A stretch of DNA of 64,000 bases from an uncultured Chlorobiaceae bacterium (lineage in GTDB: Bacteria > Bacteroidota > Chlorobiia > Chlorobiales > Chlorobiaceae). The DNA is taken from NCBI GenBank assembly GCA_903824045.1, contig CAIJVD010000026.1, positions 1 to 64,000 on the forward strand, read 5' to 3'. Under the pieces are notes generated by a model. It was not told the origin of the DNA. It made no database searches and was given only the letters and a program-made list of their open reading frames with translations. This document shows, piece by piece, positions 1 to 11,392 of this stretch. The position numbers and the translations under genes were made by a program. The stretch's first letter is position 1, and each line of letters starts with the position of its first letter.

Positions 1-630
1 GACAAGAACGGCCTGACGGCAACCTTGACCTCGACCGGCGAGAGCACACTTGCTGCGGGTGGAGATCTTACGGTCAGTGGTACATCCAACGACCTGACAA
101 CGACGACCACCAATGGCGGCGGCACCACCTTCGGTACCACCGCACTCACCGGGAACCTGACCACCACGAGCACTGGTGCGGTAACTCAGACCGGCCCACT
201 CACTGTTGCTGGCACAACGAGCATCACAGCCGATGGTAAGGATATTAGCCTCACCAACCCCGACAATGACTTTGTTGGTGATGTTACGGTAACGGGTAGC
301 AACGTGAGCATTACCGACAAGAACGGCCTGACGGCATCCTTGACCTCAACCGGCGGCGGCACGCTCACCGCAGGGGGAAATCTTGAGGTCACCGGTACCG
401 CCAAAGACCTGACGACAACCACCACCAATGGCGGCGGCACCACCTTCGGTACCACCGCACTCACCGGGAACCTGACCACCACGAGCACTGGTGCGGTAAC
501 TCAGACCGGCCCACTCACTGTTGGTGGCACAACGAGCATCACCGCCGATGGTAAAGACATTAGCCTCAGCAACCCGGGCAACGACTTTGTTGGCGGTGTC
601 ACCCTGGCGGGCGACAATATGGACATCGTG
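1..630 (+). repeat. Tandem 315-bp coding repeats in exoprotein gene
   Basis: The sequence beginning GACAAGAACGGCCTGACGGC at base 1 recurs at base 316, giving a period of 315 bp (105 codons, in frame). Within the unit, bases 106-208 are identical to 421-523 over 103 bp, while flanking parts differ at scattered positions. The second unit decays after about base 600. Further copies are likely upstream of the window. Confidence 0.85.
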
Positions 631-1374
631 GCGTTGCGTCATTTGACCTTTGATAACCTCACGACTACCGGCAACATGATTGCAACAGCAGGCAAAGACC
701 TGGTTTTTACTGCCGGTATGGTGGAAGGTAATCTCACAGCAACCAGCACGGGTGGTAATATCACCAAAACCACTGTCGTCAAGATCGGCGGAACAAGAAC
801 TCTGTCAGCGATTGCCGGCACTCTCAATGGCTTTTTTACAGAACTGCCGAGAAATATCATACCATCCGCAAGCCAGACAACATCGACCTCACAGGCTTCT
901 AATACCGTTGCGACAGTATCCCCCATGTTCAGCGGCACAGAAAACGCTGTCGTTGCAGGTGGAACTGGTGGAGCAGGTGGAGCAGGTGCAACTACTGCAA
1001 CTGGTAGAACAGCGGGAACTGGTGGAACCGCTGGAGCAGCCACTGACATCACGTTAGCAAGTAAAACTGACGGAGGAAGTACTGGAATCATCGTAGGCAA
1101 GCCGCTTGTGATTACCGCAGTTGCGAATTCGTTCTTCATCTATGAGCTTCCTCAGTCTACCTTTGTGGCAAACAATCCGAAGGCAACCTTATCGGTCGAA
1201 GTGCGATCAGTTAACGGTACGGCAATGCCGGAATGGATGTCCTTTGATGCTGCCAGGATGGTTATTACCGGGACTCCGCCAAAGAACGCCAAAGGGGAGT
1301 ACCGTGTAGAACTTGTCGCCAGAGACCAGTTTGGGGGCAAAGCCAGTACCGTGCTGGTGGTAAGGGTTGGTTAA
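1..1374 (+). CDS. TpsA-like repeat-rich exoprotein, C-terminal part (5' end outside window)
   Basis: The reading frame is open from base 1, so the start lies outside the window and about 457 residues of the C-terminus are visible. The first ~200 residues are Thr/Gly/Ser-rich and carry two copies of a 105-residue unit typical of filamentous-hemagglutinin-like beta-helix exoproteins (units such as LTTTTTNGGGTTFG and ISLTNPDNDFVG). The units are 315 bp apart in DNA and include a 103-bp identical run. A Gly/Ala-rich low-complexity stretch follows (GGTGGAGGAGATTATG, around bases 958-1040). The last ~80 residues (after IIVGKPLVITA) look like a putative Ig/cadherin-like domain with the ending MSFDAARMVITGTP. 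A TpsB transporter gene starts 22 bases downstream, so two-partner secretion to the cell surface or medium is inferred. It is probably an adhesin or surface-structure protein; the ligand is unknown. Confidence 0.8.
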   Translation, partial: DKNGLTATLTSTGESTLAAGGDLTVSGTSNDLTTTTTNGGGTTFGTTALTGNLTTTSTGAVTQTGPLTVAGTTSITADGKDISLTNPDNDFVGDVTVTGSNVSITDKNGLTASLTSTGGGTLTAGGNLEVTGTAKDLTTTTTNGGGTTFGTTALTGNLTTTSTGAVTQTGPLTVGGTTSITADGKDISLSNPGNDFVGGVTLAGDNMDIVALRHLTFDNLTTTGNMIATAGKDLVFTAGMVEGNLTATSTGGNITKTTVVKIGGTRTLSAIAGTLNGFFTELPRNIIPSASQTTSTSQASNTVATVSPMFSGTENAVVAGGTGGAGGAGATTATGRTAGTGGTAGAATDITLASKTDGGSTGIIVGKPLVITAVANSFFIYELPQSTFVANNPKATLSVEVRSVNGTAMPEWMSFDAARMVITGTPPKNAKGEYRVELVARDQFGGKASTVLVVRVG

Positions 1375-1396
1375 CAATATTTTATAATGTCATCTC

Positions 1397-3103
1397 ATGA
1401 ACTATTCAATGTCGCTGTCGATAAAAACAGTTTTGCTGGCTTCACTTCTGGCCATTCCTGCACCTGTCTGTTTTGCTGCCGATATTCCGGATTCAGGCCA
1501 GCTGCTCAGGCAGATCGCTCCCGTCCCTTCACCAGTGCAGAGAGAGTCCCCGAAAGCGCTCCCGCAGCCTGCCGAACAAAAGCCGGAAGTCTCAACAGGC
1601 GCAAAGGTCAAGGTTGCAGGATTCACCTTTAGCGGCAACACGCTCTTTTCGAGTAATGAGCTGTCGGCGCTGATGTCGGGTTATCTTGGCCGGGAGCTGA
1701 CCTTCAGCGAGCTTGAGGTTGCCGTCGCTGACATCACCAAGCTCTATCGTACAAAAGGGTATTTCCTCGCATCGGTGGTTATTCCTCCGCAGTCAGTCAA
1801 GCCGGGTATGCCACTTTCCATCAATATCATAGAAGGTACTCTTGAGAGGGTTCGTATTGAAACGACCCCTGTTGAGCCGGGCATAAAGAAGTGTGTCCTG
1901 CGAGGGTTTGCCAACAGAATTCCGGTTGGAAAACCGGCCGAGGAGAGCGCCATCACCTCAGTGGTCATGAACATCAATGAGTTGCCCAATATCTCTTCAC
2001 GCATCCTTCTCGAGCCCGGCATCCGTCCCGGTACAACCCAGGCAGTGCTCGAAGTTACTGAGGGCCGCCCTTACGGTTTTTCGCTTGATTCCGACAACTA
2101 TGGAAACGCTTCCACCGGCCGGTACCGTGTTGGCGGAGGCGTTGAACTCTACTCTCCGCTGCACATTGGCGACCTATTGAATCTGCGTTTCCAGAGCTCT
2201 ACCAATGGTGACCTTGAGAGCTTGCAGACTGGCTATACGGTGCCACTCTTGCCTGACGGGACAAAGGCCGGGATCACCTATAGCCATGTAAATTACAGGC
2301 TCGGCGCACAATTTGTCGACCTGAACGCCTATGGCAAGGCTAACAGCCTGAATCTCACGCTGACGCATCCGCTCATCAGACAAAGAGATCTTATTCTGAA
2401 TGCCACCCTCGGAGGGGAGGGGCAGCTGCTGGATGACCGTAACGAGAAAGACGGTTCAAGAAACTATCGGCATACCAGATCGGTGCAGGCTGGTATCTCA
2501 GGCATGCAGATGGACTCCTTTTTGGGTGGAGGCACGACGGTGTTTTCTGTCGGCGTGGTTGTTGGCCGTCTCGGAATTGATGATACCGATGCACTTGCCA
2601 ACGACCAGTCATCTTCAGGGCTTGCAACAAACGGCGGCTATAACAAGATGAGCATGAGTATGTCGCGCACCCAGACGATCAGCAGTGGGCTCTCGCTCTA
2701 TGCTGGCGCCTACGGTCAGTTGGCCGACAATAACCTGAGCAGCTCAGAACAGCTCTCTCTTGGCGGTCCATCAGGGGTTCGTGCTTGGCAGCCAGGTGAC
2801 TCCAGTGGAGACCGGGGTTTGGTGGCAACTGCCGAACTGCGATACCTGTTCACGAAGGCGGGCTTTATTCCCGGTTCACTGCAAAGCTCTCTGTTTGTAG
2901 ACCACGGCTACAGCCTTCTTCACCTCAATCCGCGTCCTGATGCGGGAGATAACACCCGGAGCCTCACCGGTGCCGGAGCTGGCATAAAATGGTTTGCCGG
3001 TAACAACCTCAGCGTGCAGACAAGCTGCGCCTGGAAACTCGCAGGCCAGAGCGGGCCAACCAATACTCCAATGCTTTATATCCAGGCGGTCACCCGGTTT
3101 TAA
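1397..3103 (+). CDS. TpsB outer-membrane transporter (ShlB/FhaC/HecB family)
   Basis: This 568-residue protein is the expected length for a TpsB secretion pore. It has an N-terminal signal peptide (hydrophobic stretch ending PAPVCFA), a Pro/Gln-rich linker, a POTRA_2-like domain at about residues 70-150 (FTFSGNTLFSSNEL ... YRTKGYFLASVVIPPQ) and a long ShlB-type beta-barrel ending in a C-terminal phenylalanine (QAVTRF), the usual BAM signal. The barrel contains the motif GGPSGVRAW, matching the conserved VRGY/VRGF-type loop element of the family. POTRA domains recognise the TPS signal of the partner exoprotein in the periplasm. The gene begins 22 bases after the exoprotein stop, so the two are probably one transcript and a secretion pair. 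An ATG at 1409 is an alternative start; no strong ribosome binding site separates them. Confidence 0.9.
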   Translation: MNYSMSLSIKTVLLASLLAIPAPVCFAADIPDSGQLLRQIAPVPSPVQRESPKALPQPAEQKPEVSTGAKVKVAGFTFSGNTLFSSNELSALMSGYLGRELTFSELEVAVADITKLYRTKGYFLASVVIPPQSVKPGMPLSINIIEGTLERVRIETTPVEPGIKKCVLRGFANRIPVGKPAEESAITSVVMNINELPNISSRILLEPGIRPGTTQAVLEVTEGRPYGFSLDSDNYGNASTGRYRVGGGVELYSPLHIGDLLNLRFQSSTNGDLESLQTGYTVPLLPDGTKAGITYSHVNYRLGAQFVDLNAYGKANSLNLTLTHPLIRQRDLILNATLGGEGQLLDDRNEKDGSRNYRHTRSVQAGISGMQMDSFLGGGTTVFSVGVVVGRLGIDDTDALANDQSSSGLATNGGYNKMSMSMSRTQTISSGLSLYAGAYGQLADNNLSSSEQLSLGGPSGVRAWQPGDSSGDRGLVATAELRYLFTKAGFIPGSLQSSLFVDHGYSLLHLNPRPDAGDNTRSLTGAGAGIKWFAGNNLSVQTSCAWKLAGQSGPTNTPMLYIQAVTRF

Positions 3104-3219
3104 CTTTCAGCCTGCGGCAGCATGTTGCTCATTCCGGCTTGCTTCTTCCTCTTATTGCCCCTATCTTTGAAGAAGAAGAGGCGATGATGAGGCGAATTTG
3201 ACTAAATGGAGATGACGGT

Positions 3220-3990
3220 ATGCTGAGTTTTGATCTTATGGCGGTGTTGATTGTGTTGGCTGCGTTTCTCGTCTCTGCAGTGAAGATATTGAAGGAGTAC
3301 GAGCGCGGGGTGATATTCCGGCTTGGCCGGGTGATTGGAGCCAAGGGGCCGGGAATCATCATCCTGATTCCGGGTGTGGACAAGATGGTGAAGATAGACT
3401 TGCGCACAGTTACACTCGATGTGCCGCCGCAGGACATCATCACCCGCGACAACGTCTCGCTGAAGGTGAGCGCGGTGGTCTATTTTCGTGTGATGGATGC
3501 AAACAAGGCGGTTGTTGATGTGGTCGATTTTCATTTTGCGACCTCCCAGCTTGCGCAGACGACGCTTCGCAGTGTCTGCGGCCAGGGTGATCTCGACAAT
3601 CTGCTCTCCGAGCGCGACGAAATTAACGAGCGCATACAGACGATTCTCGACAAGGATACCGAGCCCTGGGGCGTAAAGGTGAGCAAGGTTGAGGTGAAGG
3701 AGATTGACCTTCCCGAGGGCATGCGCCGAGCAATGGCCAAGCAGGCCGAGGCCGAGCGTGAGCGCCGCTCTGCGATCATCAACGCGGAGGGGGAGTATCA
3801 GGCGGCCCAGCGCCTTGCAGATGCCGCTCAAATTATCTCCGCAAGTCCCGCGGCCATTCAGCTCCGCTATCTTCAGACGCTGAAGGATATCGCAGCGGAG
3901 AACAACTCTACGACCGTGTTTCCTATCCCCATTGATCTCTTCAGGCCTTTTTTTGAAAACAGGCCTTCCGGCTCTTCGCAGGCAACCTAA
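3220..3990 (+). CDS. Slipin / stomatin-like SPFH-domain membrane protein
   Basis: A 256-residue protein with one N-terminal membrane segment (residues ~5-22) followed by a full SPFH/band-7 domain with the slipin signature [14 protein letters not shown] and the [13 protein letters not shown] strand. A charged coiled-coil region follows ([19 protein letters not shown]) and then a short C-terminal stretch ending in a Pro/Phe-rich tail. Length and motifs match bacterial slipins, which form large oligomeric scaffolds on the inner membrane and are often paired with an NfeD-type protein. No NfeD gene is next to it here. GGAG lies nine bases upstream of the ATG. The universal stress protein gene follows after 12 bases and is probably co-transcribed. 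The physiological role is not established by the sequence. Confidence 0.88.
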   Translation: MLSFDLMAVLIVLAAFLVSAVKILKEYERGVIFRLGRVIGAKGPGIIILIPGVDKMVKIDLRTVTLDVPPQDIITRDNVSLKVSAVVYFRVMDANKAVVDVVDFHFATSQLAQTTLRSVCGQGDLDNLLSERDEINERIQTILDKDTEPWGVKVSKVEVKEIDLPEGMRRAMAKQAEAERERRSAIINAEGEYQAAQRLADAAQIISASPAAIQLRYLQTLKDIAAENNSTTVFPIPIDLFRPFFENRPSGSSQAT

Positions 3991-4002
3991 ACCATTCCGA
4001 TC

Positions 4003-4458
4003 ATGTTCAAGATTCATACGATTCTCTGCCCCGTCGATTTTTCGGATGCTTCCCGCAAGGCCGTCCGCTACGCCCAGGAGTTTGCCGGCAGCATGGGAGC
4101 CTCTCTCTATCTCCTGAATGTTGTTGAGCCGAGGCCGATGGCGGTCGACATATCGCTCAACTATGTGCCGCTTGAAGGGGATCTCGAACAGGCTGCAAAG
4201 GAAGATCTGGAGGTGGTGCTCAAAGAGCTGACAGACGGCGGTTTCAAGGCGGCGTGCGGTGTGGAGATCGGCAGCCCGGCCGATGTCATCCTCGACAAGA
4301 TTGATGAGATGGATGTCAATATGGTCATCATGGGTTCCCACGGCAAGAAAGGACTGAGCCGTTTGATTATGGGAAGCGTTGCCGAGACGGTCGTGCGCAA
4401 GGCAAACTGCCCCGTGCTGATCGTCAAGACCGAGGAGAAGGAGTTTATCGGAGAGTAG
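4003..4458 (+). CDS. Universal stress protein, UspA family
   Basis: A single-domain Usp of 151 residues, the normal length. It begins with the family strand ILCPVDFSDASRKAVRYA and ends with the ATP-binding pattern G-2X-G-9X-G-S, seen as GSHGKKGLSRLIMGSVAE followed by CPVLIV. Usp proteins of this ATP-binding type are cytoplasmic dimers linked to stress or energy limitation. It sits 12 bases after the slipin gene on the same strand. Downstream lies a short palindromic repeat and the convergent end of the propionate operon. Confidence 0.9.
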   Translation: MFKIHTILCPVDFSDASRKAVRYAQEFAGSMGASLYLLNVVEPRPMAVDISLNYVPLEGDLEQAAKEDLEVVLKELTDGGFKAACGVEIGSPADVILDKIDEMDVNMVIMGSHGKKGLSRLIMGSVAETVVRKANCPVLIVKTEEKEFIGE

Positions 4459-4475
4459 GGGTCTGGGTGCTTTGT

Positions 4476-4553
4476 TGTCATCCCGAACTGAAAGGAGGGA
4501 TCTGGTTGTTGTGAAAGAAGATCTCTCTGCCGACTCGTCGGGACGAGATGACA
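4476..4553. repeat. REP/MITE-like palindromic element
   Basis: A ~78-bp non-coding element between two convergent genes. It begins TGTCATCCCGA and ends with the inverted counterpart (GGACGAGATGACA), sharing the 7-base terminal inverted repeat TGTCATC. A nested perfect inverted repeat CTCGTC-GG-GACGAG lies at 4534-4547. The layout resembles dispersed intergenic palindromes found in many bacterial genomes. Only one copy is visible in the window. Confidence 0.5.
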
Positions 4554-4591
4554 GGGAGAGGGTTGTATATCACCGGGCTTGGGCGGAAAAG

Positions 4592-5619
4592 TCAAAATAC
4601 AAGACCTGACCCCAGGAATATTTCGATGAGTTTTTTTGCTCCGCTGAAGGGGCTCAGGGCGGAGGAGAGCACCTGCTCTTCAATTGCCGGTTTTGCCTCT
4701 GCGACTCGGGGATGGGAGTAGAACTCTTTTTTCAGCATCTCTTCAAGTACGGTGTTGAGGAGGTGGTTTAGTTGCTCCCTGCGCCGTTCCTCGAGAGTGC
4801 CGTTTTTGCGCATCTCCTCGAAGCCGGCTGCAATATCCTGCCATACTTCACTGATGCCAAGGCCTGTGATGGCGGAGGTCAGGAAGACCTTCCGTTTCCG
4901 GTTTGGGTGTTTTGCCGGAAGAATATGGAGTGCGGCTTCAAATTCAGCTTTCGAGATGGTGGAGATTCCGCTCTGCTGGCCGTCGCTCTTGGTGATGGCT
5001 ATGGCATCGGCAATCTCCATGATGCCTCGCTTGATGCCTTGCAGTTCATCTCCGGAGCCGGGGAGCATGAGGAGCAGAATGAAGTCAACCATGGTGTCGA
5101 CAACCACCTCCGATTGACCGACCCCTACGGTTTCAACAAGAATGACGTCATAGCCTGCGGCTTCGCAGAGGAGTATGGTTTCATGGGTTTTAGGCGAGGT
5201 GCCGCCGAGATAGCCCGATGATGCGGTCGGCCGTATGTAGGCCTCCTTTCGGGCAGCAAGCTTCTCCATCCTGGCCTTGTCACCCAGGATACTCCCTCTG
5301 GACTGCCGGCTGCTGGGGTCGATGGCAAGGACGGCCAGAGTGAGCCCCCGGCTGATGATCTCCTCTCCAAGTGCTTCGATAAGGGTGCTTTTGCCGGCTC
5401 CGGGTGAGCCGGTTATGCCGATGCGGATTGCGGAATGTTTTGTTGCAAGGCAACGGTCCAGAATGGCATGAGCTCTCTCTTCATGCTCCGCTTTCTGTGA
5501 CTCGACGAGGGTGATGGCGCGACTGAGCATCTGGCGGTCTCCCTCCATGATCCCCCTGACTACAGCATCGACATCCCCGTCGCGCCACTTTTTTCTGCCG
5601 GCCGGCTCCTGGTGCGCAC

Positions 5620-5623
<4 letters not shown>
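4592..5623 (-). CDS. meaB: MeaB/ArgK-family GTPase, chaperone of methylmalonyl-CoA mutase
   Basis: A 343-residue G3E-family GTPase with Walker [13 protein letters not shown] (about residue 70), the ETVGVGQSE switch segment and the base-recognition motif ITKSDG. Proteins of this family (MeaB, human MMAA) gate cobalamin loading and protect methylmalonyl-CoA mutase from inactivation. The assignment as mutase chaperone is supported by position: its ATG overlaps the stop of the mutase large-subunit gene by four bases, so translation is probably coupled. It is the last gene of a six-gene minus-strand operon. Confidence 0.93.
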
Positions 5624-7748
<2,125 letters not shown>

Positions 7749-7752
<4 letters not shown>

Positions 7753-9527
7753 TGCACTCCGGTTTTGCGTTGGAAGGTGGAAAGCGTCTCAAGGACGTCG
7801 ACGCCGGTATAGAGGAACCCTTCAAGCCCGGCAGCAGCGAGCTGTTCTGACTCTTTTGGAGGCCTGCCTGCCATCAGGAGAAGTATTGATGGATTGAGAG
7901 CCTTGAGGGATCGGCACATTGTTTCGGCTCTGCTCACGGGATCTTTTTCGGCAATACAGAGCACAACAAAAGCCGGGCTCCTCTCCAGGGCTCTCTTGCA
8001 GGAGCCCTCTTCAGGCGAAAGCGCCTCGCAGCCCGATATTTCGAAACCTCCGCATTTGAAGAGCTCCTCGCAGAATCCTGCCTGCCTTTGGCTTATGGTG
8101 GGGTCGCCAACCATCCAGATAAAGGCCGCAGGTGCACTGCCATGCTGCTTTCGATGGGAGAGCGTTTTCAGGCGCAGCAGCTCAAAGGCGGCGCTCTCAC
8201 TCGCGTCGGAGAGTGATGAGAGTTTTTCCTCGAGCAATCCGAGGTTTCTCTCCTGATCCGGGGTTAACGGCCAGGTGTAGCGGTTGACTCCAAGCAGTGT
8301 CTTTTTGCGCTTTACGATCTCCTTCTGACGTGCTTCCGCCGATTCACGAGCAAGCCGTTCGATCATTCCACTCCTCTTTGCTGCCGGAAGTCCGCCCGAT
8401 TTCTCGATCTGGCAGAAGAGACCCCAGGCTGATGCAGCAAGTTCGCGCGTTAGGGTCTCGATATAGTTGGAGCCGCCGGCAGGATCGACCACGCGGTCAA
8501 GCAACCCCTCCTCCTTGAGCACCAGATGGATATTGCCGGTGATGCGCCTTGCAACTTCAGGCTCAACCGAGAGTCCGTCGTCGAACACACGGAGCTGCAG
8601 GGTCTCATAGCCGCCGAGGATGGCCGAAACAGCCTCTGAGGTGAGGCGGAGAATATTGGTGTAGGGATCAAGCAGGGAGCGGTTCCTGGCGGAGGTTCTT
8701 GCAAAGAGTCGGGGCCGTGGGGTGCCAAGTGGAGCACCATAGGCTTTCAGAAGATGGCCAAGGAGGTAGCGCAGCGCTCTTGGCTTGGCAAGCTCGGTGA
8801 AGTGGCTGGAACCAACAGAGAGGATAATTTCCATTGACGTTGCAGCCTCACCCGCAGTGATGCCGGCCTGAAGAAAGCGGTGGATGAGGTCGCTTGCGCC
8901 GGCAAGCGCATAGGCGATCTCCTGTGAGGCGGTTGCGCCCTCTTCATGGAACGGGGTCGCATCGATCGAGAGCAGCGTGAAGCGGGGGTGTGAATGAATA
9001 AGTGCTGCGATATCGCGATCAACTTCGGGGTTTGTTTCGGGAAGCGGGGCCAAAAGGGCCCCTGAAGCATCCTGAAACCCTTTAAGTGAACTGAGTCTCT
9101 CAAACAGTTGAGCCGCAGGCGGCAGCGCTCCGGAAAAATAGAGCGAGATGGCCGGAAGTTCAATGCCTGCCAAAAGGGCGCCCAGATGTTCGGCAGTGAA
9201 GAGGGCGGGGTCGGTGAAGCAGAACTCAAGAGCACGGGCATCCTGTTTCAGGTAGCGCAAGGCCTCCGCGTTTGCCTGGGCGGGATTATTTACCGTGACG
9301 AGGAAGCAGCTTTTCCAGGAGTTGATGGAGCGGTTCAGGGGAATCGGGAGGTGGTGCACTTTTTCTGCAGATGAATACCAGGGCTCAAGCTTGAAGCCCT
9401 CCGGCGTATGCCAGATGATGCTTTCGTATGGGGTATCGTTGAGTTCGCTGGTGGCTTTCGCCTTCCACTCATCCCGGGTGATTGGCGGAAACTCGCTGAA
9501 AAGTGAGTCGGGCCGTGAATCTGTCAT
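7749..9527 (-). CDS. mutA: Methylmalonyl-CoA mutase, small (non-catalytic) subunit
   Basis: A 592-residue paralogue of the large subunit. It keeps the barrel fold (for example [16 protein letters not shown] near residue 350) but the C-terminal B12-like domain lacks the DxHxxG histidine motif, as expected for the structural beta subunit. It forms a heterodimer with the large subunit, whose ATG overlaps this gene's stop by four bases. The C-terminal domain retains only general Rossmann features ([17 protein letters not shown]). It lies 42 bases downstream of the fused carboxyltransferase gene, in the same operon. Confidence 0.93.
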
Positions 9528-9569
9528 AACAGGTGTTGAAATTGTTCGTGGTATTGGTATCCGGGGTTA

Positions 9570-11363
9570 CTATGCCTTGCTTTTTAGGCCATGTGACTTA
9601 TGCTGGTCGATGATCTCCAGAATTTCATGCTTCATATTCCAGGGGAGCGCGGTTTTTGTGGCAAATCCCTTCTGCTGCAGCCACCAGGTTGTCTGGAAAT
9701 CTTTTGTCGTGGGTTTGCCGGTGTACTGCTCGATGACCCGCTTGCCCGAGAACCCGATATTTCCGGCATTGTGCTCAAAGATTTTTATCCCTCTCGATCC
9801 AACCCCGATTGCCACGCCTCCGAGAGTCGGGTCGGTGATGATGGTGATGACCGGAAGCCCGGCTTTCTCGACACTCGACAGGGCAACATGGACCTTTGGA
9901 AGGCCGACCATAGACGAGCACCCTTCGTGCATTCTTGCGCCTCCGCCGGTTGCCTGAAGGACAAGAGGTTTGCCTTCCTCGATCGCAATCCTGCTTGCGC
10001 GCCAGATCTTTTCGGCCGTTGACATGCAGAATGAGCCCCCAAGAAAGTTGAAGTTGGTTGCGCAAAAGACAATCGGCTTGCCCTCAATGGTCGCGTTTCC
10101 GGTAATGAGTGATGATGCTGCACCGGTTTTTCGCTGTGCCTCTTCGATCTTTTTCTCGTAGTCGGGAAACCCGAGGATATCTTTGTCGACAATGTGGCGG
10201 GTATTTTCGTGCTCAATGAATGAGCCTTTGTCGAGCACCATGTCGATGTAGTCGTGGGCTGTCAGGCGGAGGTAGCGGTGGCCGCAGGTTTCACAGACAA
10301 AATTATCTGCCAGCAGCTTCCGGTAGAGTACCGGATCGAGAACCTTTTTGCCGGTGCTGTCGACACAGTTTCTGTGGCGGGCAACAAACATCGCTTTCTG
10401 CGGCTTGGGAATGAAATAGGTAACCGGCTTTTCGAAGGTTGCAATTTTCTCTTCGGTGATCTCTTTCCACTGCCCGATCTTTTCCCACCGTTTGACTCTT
10501 CGGGAGAAGACCTCTCTCTTCGGAATCCGGCTGAGCTCTTCAAGCCATGTAAGCATCGAGCTCTTGAATGAGTTCATCGCAGCTTCAGGAAAACGGTGTG
10601 CCGGTCCGTCAGGCTCAAGGATGAGCTCGTCAATAATTCCGTTTTTCAGGGCCTCTCTTGCCGTTATCTGCGAGATCTGTGCGGCCAGGTTGGCCTTCTC
10701 TCTCGAGCGGAAGAGGATGGAGGAGCATGCTTCGGGTGAGATGACGAGATAGGTGGCGTACTCCATGGCGAGCACGACGTCACACCCGGTAAGTGCAATG
10801 GCTCCGCCGCTGCACCCTCGGTTGATGATGACCGAGAGGGTTGGCATTCGGGATTCCGCCAGAGACTGCATGCAGCGGCCGATCTTCCATGCGATGCCGC
10901 CCCCTTCGGACGACTCTGTTGGGTCGGCTCCTGCTGTATCGATAACCGTGATGATGATGCGCTTTTCCAGTTCGGCAATTTCAATGGCCTGGATCGCTTT
11001 TTCAAAAGCGGCGGGAGTCGGCATGCCCTGATTCCATTTCGCTACCTGTTCAGGGCTCTTCATGAGCTTGCGCATGACCGCAAAATCGGAGGTTGGCCCC
11101 GACTGCTGGCCGATGAGCATGACCGGAATGTAGTGTTTTCCGGCCTTCATGGCGGCTCGGTGGGTCTGGATAACGCAGCTTCCGGGCAGGTCGTTCTGCA
11201 GGCACTCTTCGGGATACTCAAATACACTGAGGTAATCGAGATGTTTTGGTCGCTCGGGGTGAAAGGAGAGCTGATACTTTTCGTATTCTGTCAGCTTTTC
11301 GATGCTCTGGCGCGAGTAGCTGAAATTCTCTCTTTTCTCAAAAGGCAGGTAAAAATGTTTCAC
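9570..11363 (-). CDS. Fused AccA-AccD type carboxyltransferase (acyl-CoA carboxylase CT component)
   Basis: A 597-residue two-domain crotonase-fold protein. Residues ~30-290 align by eye with the AccA alpha subunit (HPERPKHLDYL; oxyanion loop GCSGGAIAL near 183; ISPEACSSIL near 209; PDGPAHRFPEA near 251). Residues ~345-590 resemble the AccD beta subunit (CETCGHRYLRLTAHD, TGGGARMHEG, DPTLGGV, IGFSGKRVIEQ). The order is alpha then beta, opposite to PccB-type subunits. The AccD four-Cys zinc finger is incomplete: Cys357 and Cys360 are present but only one upstream Cys (333) is visible. It would transfer carboxyl from carboxybiotin to an acyl-CoA; the operon context points to propionyl-CoA giving methylmalonyl-CoA. 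No biotin carboxylase or biotin carrier gene is in the window, so partners must come from elsewhere. Substrate is inferred, not shown. Confidence 0.85.
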   Translation of the reverse strand: MKHFYLPFEKRENFSYSRQSIEKLTEYEKYQLSFHPERPKHLDYLSVFEYPEECLQNDLPGSCVIQTHRAAMKAGKHYIPVMLIGQQSGPTSDFAVMRKLMKSPEQVAKWNQGMPTPAAFEKAIQAIEIAELEKRIIITVIDTAGADPTESSEGGGIAWKIGRCMQSLAESRMPTLSVIINRGCSGGAIALTGCDVVLAMEYATYLVISPEACSSILFRSREKANLAAQISQITAREALKNGIIDELILEPDGPAHRFPEAAMNSFKSSMLTWLEELSRIPKREVFSRRVKRWEKIGQWKEITEEKIATFEKPVTYFIPKPQKAMFVARHRNCVDSTGKKVLDPVLYRKLLADNFVCETCGHRYLRLTAHDYIDMVLDKGSFIEHENTRHIVDKDILGFPDYEKKIEEAQRKTGAASSLITGNATIEGKPIVFCATNFNFLGGSFCMSTAEKIWRASRIAIEEGKPLVLQATGGGARMHEGCSSMVGLPKVHVALSSVEKAGLPVITIITDPTLGGVAIGVGSRGIKIFEHNAGNIGFSGKRVIEQYTGKPTTKDFQTTWWLQQKGFATKTALPWNMKHEILEIIDQHKSHGLKSKA

Positions 11364-11392
11364 TGGGTGCGAACTGCTTTATCTCGTTTTTT

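Noticed and set aside
1-630. CRISPR-like interpretation of the repeats at the window start
   Set aside because: The period is 315 bp, in frame and protein coding, with no short spacer pattern.
3202-4341. 379-codon open frame on the minus strand opposite the slipin and Usp genes
   Set aside because: It runs antisense to two well-supported genes, has no ribosome binding site and is rich in His/Arg/Asp as expected from antisense of GC-rich codons.
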